From: Coturnix japonica
Taxonomy: Eukaryota > Chordata > Aves > Galliformes > Phasianidae
DNA: 64,000 nt
NCBI RefSeq assembly: GCF_001577835.2
Contig: NC_029521.1
Span: forward strand, 21,172,470-21,236,469
Reading direction: 5' to 3'
Translations under genes and position numbers: made by a program
Notes under the pieces: model-generated
Seen by the model: the letters and a program-made list of their open reading frames with translations, nothing else
The model's database searches: none
What the model was told of the DNA's origin: nothing
Part shown: positions 40,858 to 52,617 of the stretch, in pieces
Position numbering within the stretch: the first letter of the stretch is position 1
Layout of the letters: every line of letters begins with the position of its first letter

Positions 40858-41038
40858 GTAGGATCACAGAATTATTAAGATTGGATCCAAAAATCATCTA
40901 GTCCAACCATCAATGCATCACCACCGTGCCCACCGAACCATGACCCTCAGTGCAGCATCCACTCTATGAGAAGAAATTCTTCCTCAAATCCAACCTGAGC
41001 CTCCCCTGGTGCTACTTAAGGCAACTGCCTCTCTTCAT
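40858..41038 (-). mobile_element. CR1 LINE fragment, inverted
   Basis: Begins GGATCACAGAATTATTAAGA and continues with ATCATCTAGTCCAACCATCA, CACTGAGG-like and CTTCCTCAAATCCAACCTGA motifs, the reverse complement of a CR1 tail. About 180 nt; a 5'-truncated, old copy. Confidence 0.87.
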
Positions 41039-41999
41039 ATAACTTCAGGCTTAGAAAATATTTTTGCTCTGACCTTTTGAGAAACAGTAGCTGTGTACAG
41101 TCAAGATCATACTCTGTTTTCACTGGAAATTTTCAAAGGCCTTCAGGGAAACAGTTGATATACAGCACTACACAAAGGGTTGGCCCTTTGTTGATGGAGA
41201 TCCAAATTTCATCAGAATTCATCAATGCATATCTTGTTTTCATCCTTATCTTTAGATAGATGTATGCTTAGAAAACAAAATTTCTTCTTTGCATGGAGGA
41301 AGCATCCATGACTGCATTCTAAACACTAATCAAAGGATATTTAGATGTCTAAACAAGCTGTGTGTGGTCATTAAGTCATTAAGAGGTGCAGAGCTCAGTC
41401 TAAGACCTTATCAAACTGCTCATGGCTCATGACTTGACAGGAAATATAAAAATATCTTTAGCTTTATGACCTTCACTGCTCCTTGGAACGAAGAATGCAT
41501 GAAGAAAAAAAAGTGAATGCAGCAATTTTGGGTAAATAAGTAACATACAGTATTTTCAGTCCTGAAATGCAATTGGTGACTAAGGTACTGGTGTAAGGCT
41601 TCTTGACAACAACGCACTAATGGAGTTGCTCTTTATGAGTTATTTTGCCAGCTTATTAGTAGAAAGAAAAAGGAGGAGAAGGCATGACATACAGGTGTCT
41701 TAAAAGGAAAGGAGAAATAAACCATCCCTCAAAAATATTGGCACTGCATCTAGAAGTAGAAATGCAGAAAAATATGAAGTTCAGGAGGATGCTGGTAAAA
41801 TCTGCCTGATGAAGCACACTGATTTGGCAAGTATCAACATCAAGGACATAATTTAGAGAGGTAATGAGCTGCCACAGCTTATGCTGGTCAGCAATTGCCT
41901 CAGGTAAACTGCCACTGAAAGCCAAGTGCTTATCTACCTGGCTCACTGCAATGAACTGCAGCTGAGCTCTCTTCAGGCCATGAGGTCAACTGTCACTTC

Positions 42000-42504
42000 A
42001 GCAGTGGCAGTTTGTGGTGTGGTGGTTAGAGCTGTGGAAGCAACGTGAGATTCTCCTGGAGGTGGCAGACACCATCCTTCTGTTTCCACATCCATCCTGC
42101 TTTAGATTGTAGATGGTGCAGTCTGCAGATGTGGAGTCACACTGCTGCTGGGTGTACCTGGGAATGTTCTCCCAGAGGCAGAATTTGCTTCTGTCCCTGT
42201 TCCCAGCACTACAAGTCACACAGACTTTGATTGTTCCATCTTGTAACTAGAACATCAAATCACAGATGGCACCACATTCTCTGGTGCTTTCTTTTACCCT
42301 TCAGGAGCTTGTAAGTTCCTGGTAGGTGCTGGAAAAGTCTGACCTGGAAGCCAACGTGAAGGTGTCACACTCACAGAGAGATTCCCTTGGACAGTGACTA
42401 GGAGAAACCTCTAGTCTTCCAGATACTTCTGGTGTAGGGAAAGTGCAGAGACAACAGGGATCCACCCTTTGGGCAAAACTGCTTCTGTAGTGAAACAAAA
42501 CCAA
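42000..42504 (-). other. Unassigned cysteine-rich open segments
   Basis: Two neighbouring minus-strand frames are unusually rich in Cys and look protein-like: one reads SGRLEVSPSHCPRESLCE, the other KVCVTCSAGNRDRSKFC with QQQCDSTSADCTIYNL. A plausible acceptor (TTCTAG) precedes the second. I do not recognise a family. It could be a decayed exon pair, a lineage-specific gene fragment or chance. Confidence 0.2.
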
Positions 42505-42643
42505 TTAATAAGGACATCAGCAGTAAAAAGCCTTGTGAACTAATTTGGAGATGACTGCTTAATTATAAAGCCCTTGGTTAGAACTGGTTTAAGACCTATG
42601 ATGCTCCAAAAGCAGCAGCTGATGCTGGCACTAAAAAGGGTGA

Positions 42644-42727
42644 GAATCACAGAATCACTGAGTGACCCAGGTTGGTAGGGACCTGAAAGATCATCAAGTT
42701 CTACTCCCCCCGCCATGGGCAGGGTAA
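42644..42727 (-). mobile_element. CR1 LINE fragment, inverted
   Basis: Begins GAATCACAGAATCACTGAGT, then GTTGGTAGGGACCTGAAAGA and GCCATGGGCAGGG, all typical of the CR1 3' end in reverse. About 85 nt. Confidence 0.85.
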
Positions 42728-45700
42728 GAAGTTAAGGGAGATCACGCTGCATTCGCTGCACTTGGAAGTATGTTGTGCTATGGCAAAATCTGAACCACTT
42801 CTCCCTCTGCAAGTCAAGTCCAAAGATAAAGAGCCTAGAAGTTGAAGTCACAGTCATATTCTAGCACCTTAAAGTATGTTTATGGTTTAGAAACAGCCAA
42901 GTGATGAGTATTAGGTATCTAACTTCAGAGCAATCTGCTTAGCACAGAATAAACTGCTGACTATTAACACAGAAATTACATTGCTAGTGAATCAGCCATG
43001 AATCTGGTTAGAATACTTCAGGTCAACAGAAAGATGGCAGAAACAGGGAAGAAGACACAACACCCATTTCCAGGTAGCAACTGCAGTCCCCTATGTGCCT
43101 TGGTTTAGTATGCTAAGGCCAAGCAGTAACAGAACCAACCAGAGCATCCTGAGTCACTCCTTCACTCAACATCCTGAACCCACAGTTTGCACATCACTTG
43201 AGAAACTCATCATGAGTAACCTCAGGCATGAATAAAAGCCTTGTGGGGATCTGATCATTTCTTTTGAGGTCCTGAGAGATGAGTAATGTCAAGATGCAAA
43301 GAAAACATTGCTAACACAATCTCCCAGGTCTCAAGAGAGTCCAGTGATAGACAGAAGTCCTGGCTGCATATGGATCATTAAAAAACGCTGATCTTAACAG
43401 TATAGGATAAACTCAACTGTAATGATCCAAAGAGGAAGGGCCAGGCTATTCTGGTGGGTGACAGAGAACAGGAGGAGCTGGTTGAAGACTCGGTCCTGTT
43501 GCTCGCAGTATCACTATGCAGATGGGAGCAGCGCTTGGCAGCTTTGGCAGCTGTCTGCCTCTGCCCAGAGACAGGCCTGTACACACAGACAGTGGGGCTG
43601 TGGTTGTCTTGGTGCTCCGAATACAACTACCTAATAGTTACCTGCAGTCACACCACTGCCCAGAATGCTTGGTCAATGAGAAAGGAAACCATTCACTGAG
43701 TATTTTATTCAAGAGAGTTCATGGTCTGATTCACAGGATCAATTATTTTCCTCTCCTTTAGCATTTAAAAAACTACTACCTGCTTGTTAGTTCACCTCTT
43801 CCTCAATTTTAGCACTAGTGCCTCTTAGTCCAAAAACATGCACCAGAAAATGCATTATTTGCTGCCTTTGCATATCAAATATTTCAGTCAGCCAAGCAGC
43901 AAAGAGCAAAACCGATTCCAGATGACCTGGCTGCGGTGCTGCCAATACAAATAATGGAGAAAAGACAAAGCAAACTGTTTACAAAGAACTGGCAGCACAG
44001 AAAAAAAACTTTCTGGCAGCCCCCAAAAAGGAAGGTTGATTTGTGAATTGCTCCCCAGCTGTACCCATGGTCTAATTCCAAGCAATTAGTATTTCAAGCA
44101 AACATTTCAACCAGTTCTACCAGCTGCCAGTTGGTAGCTTGCAATTTTTCAGCACTATCACAAAAAGCAACACAGGAAGAACATTCAATGCAACAGTATA
44201 GATGGGACAAAAGCAAAGCTTCAGACAGTTATCGTATAGATCTGATTCAGAAAATACCCGTCACTGTTGAAAAAGAATGATTTTTATCTGCCATCTTGAC
44301 AGAAGACTTGCAATTCCCATTGGCTAAGAAACCCTGGCAGAAAATGTCTTCCAAGCTCAACAACAACTTGCAGCAACTCACCTCCTTCCTACCTAAGGAA
44401 AAAGATTCTCATTAGCACAGTTGGAAATGCATGGGAGGGTGACTGGAAGGGTTGCTTTCTTCTTCTTCTTTTTTTCTTCCTTTCTTCAGCTCTTTACATT
44501 TCTGCCCTTCATGTCTTTATCCCGGGGGATAAAGGGTCGGTCACTTCAGATCAGTGATTATTTCACAGACCAGACAGGATTTTTAGGAGGCCCAAGGAAC
44601 AAATGCTGATGCTCCAGCACTCATCTGAGTTTGTGCACAATCCAATTTGAATATATTTAGGCACAGGCAATGAAATTAAACACTAGGATATACACAAGGT
44701 TGCGCAAAAAGCCCATAGCTTATGTCCAGTCCTCTTGGACTGAAGATAACTGCAGACTCATTAGGGCATTAAGCAGCAGAACTGGTTGTTGCTAGACTAG
44801 GTTTCTTCTGTACTTACATAACTGAGATTTAAAAGAAATAACTCATATTTCTGAGTTTCAGTCTTCCTATTTGAACTCTGGGAACCAAATCACACAGTAG
44901 ATACTGTCTAGCATTGCTTATATTGTATAAGGTGGATGTTCTTAGTGTTACTACAGTGTCGCTTCCTAAGTGCATTTTTCCTGCCATCAAAAATAATGGA
45001 AGTTAATTGTTACCATAAGCACAAAGGTTGGCAAAATCTGGGCAGGAAGATGAAAAATAACAACCTACAAAATTCAGATGAATTCTATCTGTGCTGCATG
45101 CTGAGTCTGTAGATGTGCTCCTATTCGTGTAGTCGTGGCAGTAGGTTTGCTAATTAATACTAACACCTAATATTGAAGGGCTAAGAGCGTCCCCTTTGCT
45201 TAAATCTAGATCAAATTGAAATCGTGGCATTATATTTTTTTATGAAGAAACTAGAAAATTCCATCCCCGTGGAGAATACAGTCACTTGGAATATGCAAGA
45301 TCTGGCACAAGTCTTTTCTCTGATACACCCATATTGTGATTTAAAACTGGGATTTTCACATTGTTCTCTCTAATCCTCTGATCAGATGGTTTGCTCTGGG
45401 TTGCAAAGGCTTTCAGAAAATACTTCCTTCATAAGATTTCCAGGAGATGTGTCAAGCTTTTGAGGCCACGTTTCTGAATTAAAAGTGTTTCTGTATAAGC
45501 ATGTTACAACATCTGTGCTCTGCATATCCTGAGAATTTCTGATGATTCCTCTCGAGCCCATGCAAGATGAAGGCTGAGGCTACTCAGCACATTTCCTGAC
45601 TCACACTTTGAAAGGAAGATCAAAACTACAACATTTCTGTCCCAGAGGTCATCTCTGTTGTACAGCAACATGCTCCTTCCTCTTCCTTGCTAGCAAGGTG

Positions 45701-46651
45701 CTATCTGTGATTCGGCTCTCAAGCATTTCAGGGTGGAGCACACTTTTCACTGCCAAACTAAACAGAATGGAAAGTCCTTGATGGGCCACTAAGTTGCTCC
45801 CTGCAAGGAGAATGTGCTGCATTTTGAGCCACGTTTATTGCCAACGATGAGAAGGGATTACATATAATCAGCTTATTTTCTGGGGTGCTTCAGAACAGTA
45901 AATCAATCAGCTTCCAAACACATGGTTATCTGACCATTGGGTAAGAGTTTTGAATAGGGAAGAGACTGTTTTCCATAAACATAAAGCTGAATTACACTTG
46001 TTTCTGTTGCATTTGTTTAGATCTGGTTTAACACCACACATATGGAACAACTCTACACCTTTATTTGCTACAAAAGGTAATATCACAGCACTTACTATAG
46101 CTCCCTGGGGCAAGCAGTCATGTGAAACTAATTCCAATTTCTGCTTCTATTTATTTGTTGCACTGGTCCCCAGTAAAGACTTGAATCCTTCATTCTGGCT
46201 TCTATCTTTCTGCACCTGCTTTTCCTGGGGCACAAAGCCTCACCTGCCATGTACAGGCTTGCAAAGCCTTAATTTAAATGGCACTCCTTTATTAGAAAAT
46301 ACATTCCAGAGGCATAAAATATTATTATCCAATACACATGGCCAGAAGTCTGCTGATCTCCTGCAGGACTGGAAGCACAAGACAGAACATGAGGCTTTTG
46401 GTAGTTATCAGTCTCCAGAACACACCACACATGGCAGCTGGAAGCACGTGTTTTCAGTACTGAGGTTGAAGACCCTTCTCTTTTACACTGTAAAAAGCGC
46501 TGAATTAAATGTGTTAATCTCATGCACAGTCAGTAACATTTCTTCAGAGCTGCCCTCTCCTTGGAAACACTGTTAAAGAAATCATGACTGCCACTTTTTT
46601 CCTCAGGAACTGCTGAGCAACCTCTCGGACACAAATGTGCACCATAGGATG

Positions 46652-47109
46652 TAGAGCTGTTGGAGCAAGTCCAGAGTAGTGCCACAAAGATGATTAAAGG
46701 CCTGGAGCACCTCTCCTGTGAAGAAAGATTCAGAGCTGGTCTTATTTAGCTTGGAGAATAGAAGATTCCAAGGAGACCTCAATGTGGCCTTCCAGTACTT
46801 GAAGGGAGCTTACAAGCAGAAGGGGGACTGACTTTTTACACAGTCTAACAGGAGTAGGACAAGAGGAAGTGGCTTTAAACTAAAAGAAGGGAGAGATTTA
46901 GGTTAGCCATTAGGAAGAAATGGTTTACTCAGAGGGTGGTGAGGCACAGGCTGCTCAGAGAGGGCGTGGATGCCCAATGCCAGAGGAGCAAGTCCAGGCT
47001 GGATGGGATCCAGGGCAGCCTGATCTAGTGACTGGCAACCCTGCCCGAGCTGGAACCAGATGGTCTTAAGGGTCCCCTCCAGCCAAAGCCATTCTATGAT
47101 TCTATGATT
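46652..47109 (+). mobile_element. CR1 LINE 3' fragment
   Basis: About 460 nt in forward orientation, running from GAGCTGTTGGAGCAAGTCC, through AAAGATGATTAAAGGCCTGG and GGATGGGATCCAGGGCAGCC, to the tandem ATTCTATG terminal units. The longest CR1 piece in the window. It is the untranslated 3' part and the end of the second ORF, diverged and truncated. Confidence 0.92.
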
Positions 47110-47187
47110 TAATACCTAAAAATTTACACCTAAAATTTGTCTTAAATTTAAATTACACGTGCAATGATTTCGAGTCTTTTTGCCTTT

Positions 47188-47204
47188 CCCCCCCTCCCCC
47201 CCCC
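47188..47204. repeat. C-rich homopolymer tract
   Basis: Seven C, one T, then nine C. The complementary strand is a G-run that could form a quadruplex between strands. It sits about 80 nt past the CR1 tail. Confidence 0.85.
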
Positions 47205-50200
47205 AAATGAAAGCTCGCTAGTTCTTCTGAATAGACAACCTCCATAAGGCAAGCAAGTACAGCAGCAGATCTATGGAGTAAGCAGCGCACAACGCCTTCA
47301 ATACAATGTTATTCCTTTAGAAGAAACATGTATCACACAGTATCACACAGAAAGACCATAATAAAAGCAACATTTTCAATACATTTTTCATAAGCTACTA
47401 TGCACAATTTTTCTTACTCAAACTAAAAAGGAGCCTCATGGTAGATTTTGTAACAGTTTCTACATCACCTGTGCACCAGTACAATGCCTTTCTCCTCCTT
47501 ATTATGGCATTAATTCACACGATAACCTCCAGTATTAAGCAATTTCAAAATCATCAGCTAATTTCCTAGGAAATAGAACAGGGTGGATGGACTGAATGAC
47601 TCCATAAAATATATGACTCTTTCAATAAATACCATACAGAGCAAACAAAGCCGACATGTTTTAAGCTTTCATCAGTGCCATCACAGGACATTATCAGCTG
47701 TCCTTGACTCCCTAAGAACACATCAGGAACAGGCACTAAAGGAGTCACACTGTTGAGCTTCCGCTCGTGGCTGAGTCAATCTGCCTCTTTCAGCAGAGGA
47801 TAACAGACATTACAGGTGACACTGTACAGAACATCAATTCATATTAAAAATCAGAAGTATTGCTTACAAAAAGTCTCACTTGTATCAGCTTTGCAGAAAG
47901 CCCAATAGTCTTTCTTCAGTCTTGTAATTGGGAGCATCTAGACAGAGGAACCTGTCTATAGTGAGCTCTTTGTTCTGCTGTTGGTTGTCCCAGTCACAAT
48001 ACTGGCCTTTGCTCTGATCATGAGAAAGCTGGCACAGACTGAAACTGTGATCCAGCTTCCTGCCACACAGGGAACTTTCTCTAAGATCTTGGCTAAAAAG
48101 TACAAGGTCTTTCTCAATTTCTATTGTTATATGAGGATTTGTATAGTTTTAGTGTAAGTATTATATATTTTACCTCTGAGTTAACTATGAACAGAAGTAA
48201 AAGCTGGAAACTATGGCTGAGGCTGCAGAATAGTTGGAGTCACACCATTTATCAATAGCAAGGAAAACAAATATTTGATCAGCACTGTAGAAGTTGAAAT
48301 TCACAGCTAGCAGTTCAATATCAAGAGTTTTTCAATCAGTTTTAGGATTCCTTACTGCTCTTTAACGTAGAACATTTTTCAGTTTGTAGCTTTCTTCTTA
48401 TGTGGGTTAACAACAGTATTTGGGATCATTCATACTAACTTTCTTTCTGCTTCCATTCCCCCCAGCCTCCAAGCTTCCCACCTTTTCTTAGAGATCATGC
48501 TACTGCCAGCATGATCTCACTCGCTCTAGCCAGACACACCTTTCCCATACAATCCAGAAGCGATACACTAATTCCAACCAAGGTCTGTTCAATGAAGGAT
48601 AAACTACAAGAAAATCTGTGGCCCAGCAGAGATCAGAACAGATCAGTGCCAGGCTGTGGTACTTCCACCCGAACTATCCCTGCTTCAAAAAAGCACAGTG
48701 GAACAATACAGTCTTTGTAACATCTACCCATGTTTATTGTGCAGCAGTAACAACAATACCTGCAGAAGTCAGGGAACCAACCCTGTAGCATGGGCTGGAC
48801 TCGTTCATGCAGAGTTAGAATTCTGATATCTGAACTGCTGCATTTACCACAACTCATCTAACTAACCTGTAACTCATTTCTACAATCAAAATGACAACGT
48901 CAAGACAACAACTGTAGGGCAGCTCTCCAATATATCAGATTTGATTGGGATAGTTTTATTTTCTGCAGGACTCCTTGTCTCTGGAGGCAAGAACACATCT
49001 TTATTTTTAACTGCTGACTTCTTCATGCCGTCCTCATGATGGTTACATAAACAAGAAGATCCTAGATTTTCTGAGGTCACACTGCCTTGCACAGTGGGGT
49101 TTTTCCTGGAATAGCTCAGAGTTATGGTAAAAGGTGCTAGAATTTCAGTTACAATGAATCAATAAACAAGGAATATACAGAGAAGAAAACAAGCAGTAGC
49201 TCACTTTACTACAAGAGCTTCTCAATGTAATCTGGCTGCTAGACTCGCCGTAGCTAATGTTCTGCTTCTTGACCTCCCCAGTAATGGCCATTCAGTGATT
49301 CTATCACTCATACAACATTGCCTCTAAGAGCATCTCATTTTACAAACCAGATTTCCTCAAGTGCTAAGAACCTTCAGAATCACAAGCAAACAGAGAAGTG
49401 GCAGCATGATGACCAGTACACTGCGCTATTCAGCTGGCATGGGAAAACCTTGGGTGAAAAGAAAGCTTTTATTTTGCACCAGGACTTGAACTTCGGGCTA
49501 ACAGATCATTTTTGAAATAGTTCTAAAACATTTGCAAGTGAACATTCAAAACTTAGATCCAAGATACTTAAGTAGCCTTTACTTCCAGTTTGTGGCAGAC
49601 TCTCAGACCTCGCTCTTAGCCTTCCAGCTATGCCCACCTCTATTTCCATGTCTCTGATTGAAAAGTCCCTTTTCTTACCCAAAGTGCAGAACTACTGCCT
49701 CTAACAAAAGCTGAGGCTTCTGTGCGTCAGTGAGATGACTGGCTGGAAACTTAGCTGTCATTCAGACTCTTCATTTCAAAGTGACTCACGAGACCTGTGA
49801 AAACATGCAGTCTTCCCTCATCAAAATCAAGGCACCTTGGGCTTATCTTTACTTCATGGATTTCAGATGTAACTGTGGGACAGATCTTTTGGGTATGTTT
49901 AGTGATCTTGCAGGGTTGCCAGATGCGTGTTATGGTAGCTGCTTTACTTACCCTGCATCTCCAAAGGAAACGCCCTTTGACTCCTACTTTATTAACTTCC
50001 ATGATTCAAGATATCAGTGGAAGGCTTTGTAATCTCTGTACCTAAAAATGTTTTCAGTTTCCAGCATAGACAGTCCAGAACAAAAATGGCTTTTGTTAAG
50101 TATGATGGAAAAACTAAAAAGTCGTGGATCAAATGCAGTGGTGATATGACATGAAGAATCCTCACAAACAATGAAGTGTGTGTATGACTGGAGTTTCCTC

Positions 50201-50349
50201 ACTGAGTTCACCAAATCTTGTTTCTCTTGCAAAAACAACCTACTGACGAGAAACTCAGTGACATCTCCCTTTCACTGCTCCCCCTTCTGACATAATGACA
50301 CTTACCTAAGCCAGTAAGGACATTGTGAGAGTCTTTACACACTTGGTCT

Positions 50350-50393
50350 GAGTATAAGTGTATATACTCACTTATACACTGAGTATAAGTGTA
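50350..50393. repeat. Short palindromic cluster with a direct repeat
   Basis: GAGTATAAGTGTA occurs twice (50350 and 50381). Between and over these lie two inverted repeats: GAGTATA with TATACTC, and CACTTATAC with GTATAAGTG. It probably arose by template switching in replication. Confidence 0.8.
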
Positions 50394-52528
50394 ATTTGAA
50401 GCGTACAATATTGTACAGCTATAGAAAAATAAGACTTAAAAAGCCTTCAAGTAGGTATTCATTCCATCCTTCTGCCCCAGGATCCAGCTCCAGATTAACC
50501 TGACAGATTTTTCTGTGAAAGACTTGAAGAACAAGAGAGGTTTCAGAGCCTCCCAAGGCAATTGGGCCTGCACCCTGCTATGGTGGCTGTTACAAAACGT
50601 CTGGGAAGTTTCAAAACAAGCCTCTTTTGCTTCAGCTGAGGATCACTTTCCCTCCTCCACTCACAGCAGAACGTAACACTTTCTTCTCACAACCATCCTT
50701 TTATGTGTTAGAATAACAGTCATAGAAGCCAGTAGGGGTCTGAACAGCAGACTATGCTTTCCCTGCTCCAGCAGCTTTCCCCATAATCACTAGCCTCCAC
50801 GGGGACTACCCACATGCTTAAAGTAAAATGTGTATTTAAATATCTTGCTGAACTGGGGACTTCATTCCCAGCATTGCCCAAGGCTGTTTAACACATGCTG
50901 GTCCAGTTTAATCGCACACTTCAGTTAATTGCTGTTTCGATAATAACAATCTGGCAGTTTTGCAGATGTCTTTAAACTTGTAACTACAGGTAAAAACTAC
51001 CACATTTTGCTGGTAAACGACAACCAGTGCCAAACTGGTGAAGCTCATGTACCTGACCAACAGGCAATGTTTAACTTTTAGTTTCATTCGGTATTTAAAC
51101 AGTGCAGGCATGAACACTGTACACTGGAAACTGATCTTAGTGTTTCCAGAAGCAAATTATTTTGCCAACAAACAGTTGTATCCAATACCAAAGGCTCACT
51201 GAAATGCTGATACATACATATATGCCCCGACTCATCAATAGGTTTGATATCCCTCAATCACAGTAAAGAAAATGTGGAAGAGAGAAGAACATCTGTAACA
51301 GCCAATGCATGCCAGGAATACACAATCAAACAAAGAAATCAACAAGTCAACACATGTACATAAAATATTAAAATGAAGCTGTAGAAAAACAGAGATCAAG
51401 TGGGAAAAAATGCAATGGAAACAGAGATTGAGCAAATGCCAGAGACAAGAGTAGTCAGCTCATGTGGAGGAGGTTAATGAACTACAGACAGGATTGGAGT
51501 TTATAGGGACTACCAGAATGACACATTCCTACTACTATTCTTTAGCTGTTGTCAGCATGAGTGGAAGCCCAGACAGCTGAACAAACTAGTAAAAAAAGAT
51601 AAGCACTGAGGAGCAAAGAAGTGTAATATGTTCAGTGTAATATGAGGATATACAGCTCCCAACTTATAAGCAGCTTATTAATAAACAAGCATATCATCAA
51701 ATACAAGAGAACTGTTTGTTGTGTATTGCCTGCATGTGAATTAATCCCAGAACATTTCTGTATCAAGCACTCAAGGAGGGTTAGTCCTGCTCAGTTTCAC
51801 AGACTCAAGAGGCAGGGTACACGTTAGGTAATGCTCCACGATGATCTATCTGTGATCTGTCTGTTGATCTCACTCCAGCAGAGTCTTTCAAGAGAAAACC
51901 TGTCAATGCATACCCATGTGCTGAGTTACTACCGAGTATTTGATGAAATGATGAAATACCATATTCAGGCATATGTTATCCAATACAATATTTGTAATTA
52001 TAACTCAGTGAAAAATGCACTAAGCTTGAAAACATTAAAACCTAAGTAACGCTCCTTTCAGCTGTAAAAGGTGATTTCCAGTTGCAGGACTGGCATGACT
52101 GCTGTCAAAGAGGCTGACAAAGAGCTTCTTCCATGACTGCTGATGTGTGATTAATGTTACTGATGTCAGGACTTCAAAGCTGTGTGGTCGACTGATATGA
52201 AAATGTCCCCAGATAAAGCGGATAGCAGTTTCTATAGCAGTTTCTAATCTGGTTCACTGAACAATTTTCTTTCTATTCTTGCTGCTATTTCAGCACTCCT
52301 GAACAAATGTTCTCCACCCAAATGTGCTGTGAGGGGACTGGCTGCACTCTTGCACATTATGCTGATACGATCAGTCAGTTGAAGTATCTCAACACCACAT
52401 GAAACATTACTGTTAGCTGACCCCACCTGACACACTTGTGCTAACTTCCACAAGGACAACAAACGGCCTTGCAAAAACCCACTTACTTCTGCAGACATCC
52501 AACATGAGGCCAGTTCTGCTCCACTTCA

Positions 52529-52617
52529 TAGAATCACAGAATGGTCTGAGATGGGTCGGACCTTTAAAGTTCAGCTCACCCAACTCCTGCAATGAACAGG
52601 GACACCTACAGATACAT
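52529..52617 (-). mobile_element. CR1 LINE fragment, inverted
   Basis: Begins CATAGAATCACAGAATGGTC, then a CR1-like GGGTCGGACCTTTAAAG and AACAGGGACACCTACAG. About 90 nt, truncated. Confidence 0.85.
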
